DNA of 64,000 nt, from contig NZ_CP117167.1 of assembly GCF_028596025.1 (NCBI RefSeq), positions 5,456,001 through 5,520,000 of the forward strand, given 5' to 3'. This document shows positions 27,591 to 35,570 of this stretch, piece after piece; position 1 is the stretch's first letter, and each line of letters starts with the position of its first letter. The DNA comes from Mucilaginibacter jinjuensis (GTDB taxonomy: Bacteria; Bacteroidota; Bacteroidia; Sphingobacteriales; Sphingobacteriaceae). The position numbers and the translations under genes are program-made. A model generated the notes under the pieces. The model searched no databases, was not told the origin of the DNA, and saw only the letters and a list, made by a program, of their open reading frames with translations.

Positions 27591-28568
27591 ATGGATACTT
27601 CAAATCAAATCGGCAAAACAAGCAGCGCATTGCTGTTTAATATGAATGATAATACACGTAAAGTGATTTTCATTTTCGGCATTGCGCTGTGTTTAACGCC
27701 GTTTATTAGTCCGGCGGTTGCGCTTTTAATGGGCTTGGTAGTTGCTCAATTTATCGGTCACCCTTATTTGCATCTTAATCATAAGGCCACCCATATTCTA
27801 TTACAGGTTTCTGTGGTGGGTTTAGGCTTTGGGATGAATGTGCATAGCGCCATGCAGGCCGGTAAAGAAGGTATACTATTTACCATCGCCTCTATCAGCG
27901 GCACTTTAGTTTTCGGTTACCTGATGGGTCGCTGGTTAAACATCGAGAAAAAAACATCATATCTTATCTCAGCCGGGACTGCCATTTGCGGCGGTAGTGC
28001 CATTGCAGCAATTTCACCGGTAATTAAGGCTGAAGAAAAGCAGATCTCGGTTGCACTAGGCTGTGTGTTTATCCTCAATTCTATAGCACTGTTTGTGTTT
28101 CCGGTTATCGGCCATCACTTCAACCTGTCACAAACCCAGTTTGGTTTATGGTGTGCTATCGCAATACATGATACCAGCTCTGTAGTCGGCGCAGCTGCCA
28201 AATATGGCCCGCATGCTTTAGAAGTAGCCACTACCGTTAAACTGGCCAGGGCATTGTGGATTATCCCCGTAGCCTTTATGTCGACCTTTATTTTCAAGAA
28301 TAAATCAAAAAAGATCAAGATACCTTATTTCATCGGCCTGTTTATATTAGCGATGGTGGTTAATACTTACATCCCGGCGGTAAGTATGATAAGCCCTTAT
28401 TTAATTATGATTGCCAAGGCGGGTTTAACCTTGACCTTATTTTTAATTGGCGCAGGTTTATCACGCAAGGTGCTGGCATCAGTTGGTGTTAAACCACTGG
28501 CGCAGGGCGTTGCCCTTTGGATCTTAATATCAACCACAGCCTTATATGCGGTTATGCACCTGGCTTAA
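27591..28568 (+). CDS. YeiH/UPF0324 family putative sulfate exporter
   Basis: This 325-residue protein has about ten transmembrane segments. Characteristic stretches are LNHKATHILLQVSVVGLGFGMN, ISAGTAICGGSAIAAISPVI, LWCAIAIHDTSSVVGAAAKYG and TLFLIGAGLSRKVL. The family is annotated as putative sulfate exporter with little direct biochemistry. It is divergent from OsmC with a 171-bp AT-rich gap that may hold the LysR target site. Confidence 0.92.
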   Translation: MDTSNQIGKTSSALLFNMNDNTRKVIFIFGIALCLTPFISPAVALLMGLVVAQFIGHPYLHLNHKATHILLQVSVVGLGFGMNVHSAMQAGKEGILFTIASISGTLVFGYLMGRWLNIEKKTSYLISAGTAICGGSAIAAISPVIKAEEKQISVALGCVFILNSIALFVFPVIGHHFNLSQTQFGLWCAIAIHDTSSVVGAAAKYGPHALEVATTVKLARALWIIPVAFMSTFIFKNKSKKIKIPYFIGLFILAMVVNTYIPAVSMISPYLIMIAKAGLTLTLFLIGAGLSRKVLASVGVKPLAQGVALWILISTTALYAVMHLA

Positions 28569-28586
28569 TAAATTCTATATAAACAA

Positions 28587-28617
28587 GAAGCCCTAAATGC
28601 TAAACATTTAGGGCTTC
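28587..28617. terminator. Bidirectional terminator
   Basis: The 13-bp perfect arms GAAGCCCTAAATG (28587-28599) and CATTTAGGGCTTC (28605-28617) lie between the convergent YeiH and TPR genes. Confidence 0.8.
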
Positions 28618-28639
28618 TCTATTTATGTTAGTTTGGTGC

Positions 28640-31546
28640 TTACATCATGCTTAAGCTACTGCCGGGTTGAATTTTCAACAGCTTTAAATTGTTCTTTAAT
28701 GCATCGGCTTTAACAGCTTGCCCGTTCTTGTTGTAGTAGGTAATTAACCATGGATAGACCTTAAAAATATAAGGATTGTATTTAATGGCCTTTTCATAAC
28801 TCACGGCTGCCAGTTCGGGCTGGGCAGCCTCCAGTATTTTACCCTGGGTGTAAGCATAATCGCTCAAATAAGCCTGACTACCGGTAAGCGGGAAAGCTTT
28901 CAGTATTTCTGTAGCTTCAGCGGCTTTGCCGGTAGCGTTAAGTAAACGGATATAATACAAGCCGTTTTCATCTTTAGAATTTTTAAATTTAGTAGCGACC
29001 GGTAAATATTTGGTTACCGAATCTTTTTGGCCCAGCTCGTTATAATAAGTTGCGATTTGCAGGTTAAACCATGCGCTGCCCTCGCCCCCGGCTTTTAAAA
29101 TACGTTGGGCCTGTTGCAAAGTTTCTATGGCTTTAGGGTATTGCTTATTGGCAGCCAAAGCTTCGGCATACATACTGCGGAACTCGAAGTTTTGCGGTTT
29201 CTGTTCTACCAGATGTTGTAACTCTGCAATCGGTTCGGGGTAACCCAGTTCCGACTTATTAACATCCACAAATGCAGCCGCATCATCGCGCTGGTCTCTT
29301 AAATAGGTTGATACCGATGCGCCGTTTTTTGCATAATAAGCCGCTGCATCAATTGCCTCGGCAATCAAACCGTTATCGCGGTACATTTCGCGCAGTTGCC
29401 TGTTAATGCCAGCCTGCTCCATATAATCGTCTTCTATTTTGGCGGCTTTATTTAAATAATCTGCCTGCTGGCTTACGGCAGTGGGCTGATCTATCAACCC
29501 GGCATTATACTGCGCCTCTGCTAAATCAGCATGGGCTACATAAATCGGGGCGTAATTTGGGTTAACCGCTTCGGCCTTTTGCAACCATTGTGCAGCCGAT
29601 GCAAAGTCTTTTCGTTTGGTTTTTAAATGCGAGTAGGCCAGGTAAACCGGCAGGTACTTACTATCATAAGTAAGCGCGGTATCCAGATAAGCTGCGGTTT
29701 TTGTTGAATCCTTTCTCCTGGCCGAACGGTTGCTTAAGTTCAGATAAACCTCGGCCCAGTTACTGGCCATAGCGCTTTTATCGCCTGCCAGGTAAGCACG
29801 CTGGCGTTTAACCAGTTTGTCGATAAACTCGTACATGCCGGGGTCTTTAGCAATCAGGTCGGCGCGGGTATTCATCGATTTAAAATCAAGTGGATGCACC
29901 TTTACCGGTTCAAAATAAGCAGGGTAAGTTTGCGCCAGGTACTCCGATTCATTATTTTGTGAGTAGTAATCTAATGTACGATGCTCGGCCATGGCTTTGT
30001 AATAATGCGCCCTTACCGCACGGGTCTCCTCGTCGGTAAACACTCTCCCGTCATACAAGTGGGTGTATTCGTGCAAAATAACATTACGCTCCTCGTAGGC
30101 GCCGCGTTCTACATACTCAATATCGGCTGCGCCGCTACCCACACCGCGAATATCCATCCACTGACGGTTATCAAACGTGGTTGAATACCGGAAACTTGGC
30201 GATTTCATGGTTATCGCCAAATCGATATGCAAGGGCGAAACCCTAAAAGCATTGCCCTCTTTAGCCAAAAACGGAAAATAAACCTTAGCCGCATACAGCT
30301 GGTTATAAACCATAGCCTTAGCCAAATGGCCGGGGTAGTACGATACATCAGGAAATACTTTAAGGAAGTTTTTTTCATCGGCTATCTTCAGCGTATTCAG
30401 CACATGGGTTACAGAATCGTAAAGGTACAGGTATGGAATACGTTTTGATTTAATAACCGCTGCCAAACCATTATGAGCCGGACCATAATGCTTTTTGCGA
30501 GCCAAAATCTGGCGGAATATTTTCTCTGCCGAATCCAGCCTCAGCTTCCTGTTAGTATCAAAAGCGCTGTAATACAGCGAGCCGCGGTGCATCAACGGTA
30601 ACACCGAATTCGGATATTTTTTTTGGATAACATGGGTGAAGGCAATGGCTTCGTTAATTTTATTGGCACTGAACAAAGAATCGGCAGGCGCTAAAGCTTT
30701 TCTTACTTCTTCATCATTTTTTTCGGCATAATCGGCATAGGTTAAGTTGGTATGCCCATTACCCCAATGCCAGTTGGTAGAAAAATGCAGCGGATTTACA
30801 GCCAAGGCGATTTCCCATTGTGCAGCCATTGCATTTAACTGAGTGGCATCAATGCGGCGCCAAATGGCATAACCATAGCTAAAGCGGGCATCGGCATTAT
30901 ACGGGTCGATGGCTAATGATTTTTTCAAGGGAGCCTCTGCCTGATCGGCGTGCTGGTTCCAGAAATAAACATCGGCCTCTAATAAATAAGCACCTGCGTT
31001 TTGGGCATTTTTAGCTTCCAGTTTTTTGGCGATATCTAAAGCCTGCGGATATTTTTTCTGCAGCAATAAGGCACGGCCCATCAATAGTTCAGTTTCTTCC
31101 TGGTTATGGTTGCGTGCCAGCGATTTTTTGCACGTAGCAATGGCTTGCGGTAAACGCCAGGCCTGGATCTGTAAATATGCTTTCAGCCGGATAGCTTTTT
31201 CGTTAGTACCTTTTGTGGCTAAAACGCTATTCACTAAAAGTTCGGCGTTTTTAAAATCGTTATTTAAGATGAGGTAGTCGGCCCTTAATAATTTGTAATC
31301 GGCTGATGAGAGGTTACCCGCATTAATCAGTTGCAGCGCTTTATCCCATACGCCAAGTTTCAGCATATTGCTAATCAATGCAATTTGTGCGGGGCCTTTT
31401 ACGGTTGGCTGCTGTACCAATTGTGCCTGAATAGTTTTGAGATCACGGAGTGCCAATACCGCACTATCGGGGTTAAGGGACTGGGCTTTTACAACGTTAG
31501 CCGTAACCGGTAACAGCAACACAACATAAATAAGCAAGCGCTTCAT
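28640..31546 (-). CDS. Secreted TPR protein with embedded HExxH metallopeptidase-like motif
   Basis: The start is the Met at 31546 (MKRLLIYVVLLLPVTANVVK), giving a 968-residue precursor with a signal peptide. Residues about 40-400 and 600-960 are tetratricopeptide-like helical repeats (AQNAGAYLLEADVYFWNQHADQAEAPLKKSLAIDP type). Between them, NVILHEYTHLYDGRVFTDEETRAVRAHYYKAMAEH contains a zincin HEYTH at residues 492-496 with acidic residues downstream. This resembles the gluzincin active site, but no named peptidase family is assigned. It is flanked by a bidirectional terminator and a 270-bp gap. Confidence 0.85.
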   Translation of the reverse strand: MKRLLIYVVLLLPVTANVVKAQSLNPDSAVLALRDLKTIQAQLVQQPTVKGPAQIALISNMLKLGVWDKALQLINAGNLSSADYKLLRADYLILNNDFKNAELLVNSVLATKGTNEKAIRLKAYLQIQAWRLPQAIATCKKSLARNHNQEETELLMGRALLLQKKYPQALDIAKKLEAKNAQNAGAYLLEADVYFWNQHADQAEAPLKKSLAIDPYNADARFSYGYAIWRRIDATQLNAMAAQWEIALAVNPLHFSTNWHWGNGHTNLTYADYAEKNDEEVRKALAPADSLFSANKINEAIAFTHVIQKKYPNSVLPLMHRGSLYYSAFDTNRKLRLDSAEKIFRQILARKKHYGPAHNGLAAVIKSKRIPYLYLYDSVTHVLNTLKIADEKNFLKVFPDVSYYPGHLAKAMVYNQLYAAKVYFPFLAKEGNAFRVSPLHIDLAITMKSPSFRYSTTFDNRQWMDIRGVGSGAADIEYVERGAYEERNVILHEYTHLYDGRVFTDEETRAVRAHYYKAMAEHRTLDYYSQNNESEYLAQTYPAYFEPVKVHPLDFKSMNTRADLIAKDPGMYEFIDKLVKRQRAYLAGDKSAMASNWAEVYLNLSNRSARRKDSTKTAAYLDTALTYDSKYLPVYLAYSHLKTKRKDFASAAQWLQKAEAVNPNYAPIYVAHADLAEAQYNAGLIDQPTAVSQQADYLNKAAKIEDDYMEQAGINRQLREMYRDNGLIAEAIDAAAYYAKNGASVSTYLRDQRDDAAAFVDVNKSELGYPEPIAELQHLVEQKPQNFEFRSMYAEALAANKQYPKAIETLQQAQRILKAGGEGSAWFNLQIATYYNELGQKDSVTKYLPVATKFKNSKDENGLYYIRLLNATGKAAEATEILKAFPLTGSQAYLSDYAYTQGKILEAAQPELAAVSYEKAIKYNPYIFKVYPWLITYYNKNGQAVKADALKNNLKLLKIQPGSSLSMM

Positions 31547-31603
31547 ACGGATCTGATTTTTGCTACAATATAAAGCATGAATTTCAGCAATGCTAAAAAA
31601 CAC

Positions 31604-31876
31604 CTGCCATTTACCTATAATATTTTAATTACAAAGTGGCCTAAATGACGGAAAATTGAGCATCCTTCACACCAAAATATAGTATATTAAGATCGATTTT
31701 TTTCTGTTGATTATCAAGCCGATAAAGCATTGATGTAGATTAAGGTTAAACAATCCTGTCATTATTTAAGTTACAGTTAATAAAAAATCGAGAAAGTATT
31801 TATTTTAACGTGCAGCATATCGAATAAACATTACTTATTTATTAACAGAAACTATCATTTTTAAATACTTACAACC
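31604..31876. other. AT-rich intergenic stretch between divergent genes
   Basis: This stretch of 273 bp between the TPR and fasciclin genes contains no credible ORF or strong hairpin. The two genes are divergent, so both promoters must lie here, but no clear TAnnTTTG with a matching -33 stood out. Confidence 0.5.
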
Positions 31877-32446
31877 ATGAAAAAGTCCTTTTTAATAGTA
31901 GCCGCATCTTTATTCACGTGCTTTACTGCCGGTACTGTTTTTGCACAAACACAAGATACCGTACACAAAACCACAACTACTACCACTACAACAACCACCA
32001 CTACCCCTGCGCTGGATGTTGCAACCATACTAACTGCCAATCCCGATTACTCTACAGCAGCCACTGCAGTTAAAACAGCAGGACTGGATGTTACCTTAAA
32101 AGGCGTTGGCCCGTATACGGTTTTCGCCCCAAACAACGTAGCATTTAGCAAACTGCCCGCCGGTGATCTGGACAACTTAATGAAAGACCCAACCAAATTG
32201 GCCACCTTGTTAAAAGGCCACGTAGTAACCGGCCACTATACCAAAGCCGAAATTATTAAAGCATTAACCGCAGGTAAAGGTAAAGCTACCTTAACCACGC
32301 TGGATGGCCAGGTGTTAACCCTTTCTGTTAGCCCTAATAAAACTTTGCAATTAACCAATGCAGCAGGCAGAAGTGCCGAAGTTGTTTTATATGACATGGT
32401 TGGTACCAACGGCGTTGTAAACGGCATTAACGGTGTATTGAAATAA
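31877..32446 (+). CDS. Secreted fasciclin-domain protein
   Basis: This 189-residue precursor begins MKKSFLIVAASLFTCFTAGT, a signal peptide. A low-complexity linker of twelve consecutive Thr follows around residues 33-44, then one FAS1 domain (PDYSTAATAVKTAGLDVTLK, GPYTVFAPNNVAFSKLP, LLKGHVVTGHY, TLDGQVLTLSV, NGVVNGINGVLK). FAS1 domains mediate adhesion at the cell surface. The linker suggests the domain is held away from an attachment point or is glycosylated; both are inference. Confidence 0.93.
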   Translation: MKKSFLIVAASLFTCFTAGTVFAQTQDTVHKTTTTTTTTTTTTPALDVATILTANPDYSTAATAVKTAGLDVTLKGVGPYTVFAPNNVAFSKLPAGDLDNLMKDPTKLATLLKGHVVTGHYTKAEIIKALTAGKGKATLTTLDGQVLTLSVSPNKTLQLTNAAGRSAEVVLYDMVGTNGVVNGINGVLK

Positions 32447-32470
32447 TACACCCTTTTTAACCAACAGCAA

Positions 32471-32508
32471 AAACCCCAATAGCCCTAAAGCTATTGGGGT
32501 TTTGCATT
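32471..32508 (+). terminator. Terminator of the fasciclin gene
   Basis: The 12-bp arms AAACCCCAATAG (32471-32482) and CTATTGGGGTTT (32491-32502) are followed by TGCATTTT. Confidence 0.8.
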
Positions 32509-32644
32509 TTATCCCACACAACACCAGCAAATTACTGCATTATAATGCTTCTAAAAAGTGACTAAGATCATATTTTAAGCTGACACCCATCATGGTACAG
32601 GTAGTGCTTTATGGGCACCTTTGTTATATCAAAACAACAACGAT

Positions 32645-33007
32645 ATGGCAACTCTAAAAGCAATTGATCAAGTAAGCTGGATGGCCGAAAATCATACAAC
32701 AAGTACAAACCATACTACTCACACTAACTTATGGGCCAAATTTATGGCCTATGCCGATAGCCAGAAACCAAATAAAACACTTTGGTTCTTTATTACGCTA
32801 ATTGGCCAGGGTGTACTGTTTTTACCGATACCTGCCGTATTAATGTATTATTATGATGCCAATATAGCGGTACTGGCCATTACCATGGTGTGTTTCTTTA
32901 CTACCATTATTGCCAACATGGGTGGCGAAGGCATCCGTACAACTTTAACCTTATTAACAGCCAGCGTGTTGATACACATTGCAATGGTGTTGGCCGTAGT
33001 TTTATAA
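32645..33007 (+). CDS. Small membrane protein of unknown function (120 aa)
   Basis: The start is the Met at 32645 (MATLKAIDQVSWMAENHTTS). The N-terminal ~45 residues are polar and rich in Thr/His (TTSTNHTTHTN). Three hydrophobic segments follow (TLWFFITLIGQGVLFLPIPAVL, IAVLAITMVCFFTTIIAN, LLTASVLIHIAMVLAVVL). I recognise no named domain. It has a terminator right behind it and precedes the Cys-rich 596-residue gene on the same strand. Confidence 0.78.
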   Translation: MATLKAIDQVSWMAENHTTSTNHTTHTNLWAKFMAYADSQKPNKTLWFFITLIGQGVLFLPIPAVLMYYYDANIAVLAITMVCFFTTIIANMGGEGIRTTLTLLTASVLIHIAMVLAVVL

Positions 33008-33040
33008 ATAGTGTTTTCGTAATATCAATTTAATGAAAGA

Positions 33041-33064
33041 AGCGGTGCAATGCCGCTTTTTTTA
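33041..33064 (+). terminator. Terminator of the small membrane protein gene
   Basis: AGCGG (33041-33045) and CCGCT (33053-33057) flank a short loop, followed by seven T residues. Confidence 0.6.
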
Positions 33065-33093
33065 TTTCTATAAACCTCTCTAATAAAATATAC

Positions 33094-34884
33094 ATGCCCC
33101 ATACCTTCCATATCCCGGTTTTAGGACTTGGTTTTTCTATCGATACCCCTTTAAAAGTTGCCCGTTATGGTATTTCATCAGTAGCCTCTATTGTTGATGA
33201 CGAACTGATAGAGCGGATGCGCCAATATCATACCTCACAAAACAATATGGAGTATCTCCCAATTAACAGTCACGAACCCGATAGCCGCGCACGCAGGATA
33301 TCCGCCTACTTGAATCTGATGCACGATCTTGTAAACCAACAATTTGATAAACTAAAGAACCAACCTTTTGAACCAGGTAATGATATTACCCGGTACTTCG
33401 ACCTCCTGCCTGATACATCGGCTTTAAAACAAGATTACCTGCGCATGATGGCTTGCGCCAATCTACATGAGCAGGAAATGATGAAATATCATTTGCGCTG
33501 GCGCATGCAGCAGGGCGCTACCGATGTAAATATTATGGCGAAAGTGGATAAGCTGAATTACAATAGTGATGACGAGTTTTTGGGCGACGAAAATACAGAC
33601 GCCCTGGCTGCCCTGCGTGGTTTCGCCATGAGTAAATTGCAGTCATCAGTAATCATGTCGGCAGGGATGAACCCTAAGCTTTATAGCTATATTGAGCATT
33701 TCGACGACTTTTTTCCAGACGCAACGGGCAGGCTGCGTAAAAAGGTAATCCTTAAAGTAAGTGATTTCCGGTCGGCTTTAATACAGGCTAAATTTTTGGC
33801 GAAGAAAGGTATTTGGGTATCTGAGTTCAGGATCGAATCGGGCTTAAATTGCGGTGGCCATGCCTTTGCCACCGATGGTTTATTGTTAGGCCCGATACTC
33901 GAAGAGTTTAAACAAAAGCGCCAGGAAATGCTGGCCGAATTGTGGGCTATCTGCCAACCTGTACTTGAGCATAAGAGTTATTTTGCCCAAACCATACCAA
34001 ACCAACGTATAAGCGTACAGGGCGGAATTGGCACCGGCAATGAGAATAGTTTTTTACTTAACTATTATCAGCTGGATGCTACCGGCTGGGGTAGTCCGTT
34101 TTTATTGGTACCCGAAGCTACTAATGTTGATGATGATACTTTAACCAATTTAACCACTGCCAATACTGATGATTTCTACCTCAGCGCCTCATCGCCGCTT
34201 GGGGTTCTGTTTAATAATTTCAAGAAGAGCAGTATAGAACAGCAAAGATTAAACCGCATTGAGCATAACCGACCAGGAAGCCCATGCACCAAAAAATTTT
34301 TGTGTAACAACACCGAGTTTACCGAAATGGCTATCTGCACGGCATCTCGCCAATATCAGCATCTGAAAATACAGGAGTTGGAGGCACAGCAATTACCAGC
34401 GGCAGATTATCAGCAGCAATACGATGCCATTACAGAGAAGATCTGTTTATGCGAAGGCCTGTGCGCATCGGCATATATTAAAAACGATATGCTTAAACCC
34501 CGCGAAAACAATGCTGTAGCCATTTGCCCCGGACCAAATCTCGCCTACTTTAAAAGTACCTACTCGTTAGACCAGATGGCGAAACACATTTACGGAGGTA
34601 TTAACCTGCTGCAAAATGTAAGCAGGCCCAACCTGTTTATCAACGAGCTGAACCTTTATATCGATTACCTGAAGAAAGACATCGCCATGCATCTGAAAAC
34701 CCTTACAGATAAAAAGGAGAAATACTTCAGCAAGTTTAAAGAGCAGCTACAGCAGGGCATTGATTATTACAAACAACTCATCCCGCAAATTACTAATGAA
34801 ACCCAGGAAAGCATACAGGATATGTATCGCCTGCTTAGTTTATCAGAAGCTGAGCTAAATCTTATTTTAGTTGTGAAGGAGTGA
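33094..34884 (+). CDS. Cys-rich cytosolic protein of unknown function (596 aa)
   Basis: I do not recognise the family. The first ~230 residues are helical. A central block reads GIWVSEFRIESGLNCGGHAFATDG, which looks like a ligand- or metal-binding loop, followed by IRVSVQGGIGTG-like strands. Toward the C-terminus several cysteines cluster: SPCTKKFLCNN, MAICTAS, EKICLCEGLCASAY and VAICPGPN, suggesting an Fe-S cluster or metal site. The last ~80 residues are helical and charged. No signal peptide is present. It lies on the opposite strand to a FixL-like/CRP pair and a Cys-tailed LDH domain, so oxygen-related use is possible but unproven. Confidence 0.8.
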   Translation: MPHTFHIPVLGLGFSIDTPLKVARYGISSVASIVDDELIERMRQYHTSQNNMEYLPINSHEPDSRARRISAYLNLMHDLVNQQFDKLKNQPFEPGNDITRYFDLLPDTSALKQDYLRMMACANLHEQEMMKYHLRWRMQQGATDVNIMAKVDKLNYNSDDEFLGDENTDALAALRGFAMSKLQSSVIMSAGMNPKLYSYIEHFDDFFPDATGRLRKKVILKVSDFRSALIQAKFLAKKGIWVSEFRIESGLNCGGHAFATDGLLLGPILEEFKQKRQEMLAELWAICQPVLEHKSYFAQTIPNQRISVQGGIGTGNENSFLLNYYQLDATGWGSPFLLVPEATNVDDDTLTNLTTANTDDFYLSASSPLGVLFNNFKKSSIEQQRLNRIEHNRPGSPCTKKFLCNNTEFTEMAICTASRQYQHLKIQELEAQQLPAADYQQQYDAITEKICLCEGLCASAYIKNDMLKPRENNAVAICPGPNLAYFKSTYSLDQMAKHIYGGINLLQNVSRPNLFINELNLYIDYLKKDIAMHLKTLTDKKEKYFSKFKEQLQQGIDYYKQLIPQITNETQESIQDMYRLLSLSEAELNLILVVKE

Positions 34885-34890
34885 GTAAAG

Positions 34891-34969
34891 CAATGAGTGA
34901 ATGATAGAATAAAGAATCAATGAGTGAATGATAGAGTTTTGAATGATAGAATATGCTCTATCATTCAAA
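34891..34969. repeat. Short direct and inverted repeats after the 596-aa gene
   Basis: An 18-bp direct repeat (CAATGAGTGAATGATAGA) occurs at 34891-34908 and 34918-34935. A third partial copy forms a hairpin with 13-bp arms at 34938-34950 and 34957-34969. The hairpin may terminate the upstream gene. Confidence 0.7.
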
Positions 34970-35015
34970 TTATGTCAAATAAACTAATGAACTATTGAAC
35001 AAATGAACCAGTGAA

Positions 35016-35480
35016 CTAATGACCAACAGAACACCCATTAGCACAAATACAGGCCTTACCTACGCATTTGTTTTGTTGCCATAGGTCGAGGTTTTTGATG
35101 GTTTGGTTGGCTATTTGTTGCAGGGCATCACTGGTGAGCAGATGATGTGGAATGGTGGTATGTTCTGTAATGGTTAGCGGTGAAACAGGGGGCACATTCG
35201 CCAGTTTAATACCTCTTAGGGCAGCAGCTTGCTTATCGATATGATCTGTAGCAGAGGTGCGGGTGGTAATATACCGGATGCCCATATCGGCCAGAAGGTT
35301 AATAACCGGGGCCGATACATCATCATTGCTGCAAACAATTACAGCGTCTTTGCCTTCGGCGTAAATGGCGGTTTCTGGGTTTAACTGATTAGAGATGAGG
35401 GTAATTTCGTGTTTACGGCAATTGGCCATGGCCAGAAATACCTTTTCGAAATCTTTAATACTATAAGCTACTACTTTCAT
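35016..35480 (-). CDS. Stand-alone D-lactate-dehydrogenase catalytic-domain protein with Cys tail
   Basis: Residues 1-108 match the N-terminal half of D-2-hydroxyacid (D-lactate) dehydrogenases (MKVVAYSIKDFEKVFLAMAN, TAIYAEGKDAVIVCSNDD, GIRYITTRTSATDHID). They pass directly into what looks like the C-terminal helix (PHHLLTSDALQQIANQTIKNLD), including a His near 112-113 at the catalytic His position. The whole NAD-binding Rossmann domain is absent, as are its Arg and Glu. The tail has Cys139, Cys144, Cys146 and Cys150 (CVGKACICANGC). It is unlikely to be a dehydrogenase. It could be a sensor or a metal- or Fe-S-binding protein. It is located 90 bp after the REC-CRP gene, same strand. Confidence 0.8.
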   Translation of the reverse strand: MKVVAYSIKDFEKVFLAMANCRKHEITLISNQLNPETAIYAEGKDAVIVCSNDDVSAPVINLLADMGIRYITTRTSATDHIDKQAAALRGIKLANVPPVSPLTITEHTTIPHHLLTSDALQQIANQTIKNLDLWQQNKCVGKACICANGCSVGH

Positions 35481-35570
35481 TTGGGGTTAAAGGCTGTTTT
35501 AATCAGATCAAAACTACCCTTAGCAACCTGCTTAAACTATGCGCAGCGTCATCCAAAAAAGTGACGCTGA

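Noticed and set aside
33094-34884. Assignment of the 596-residue protein to a glutamate-synthase-like or nitronate monooxygenase family
   Set aside because: Only the GLNCGGHAFATDG loop looked suggestive; the rest did not fit, so no family is claimed.
35545-35568. Hairpin AGCGTCA/TGACGCT just after the REC-CRP stop as a terminator
   Set aside because: The 7-bp stem has no T-run after it on the minus strand; it could be a regulator site, but evidence is too thin to list.
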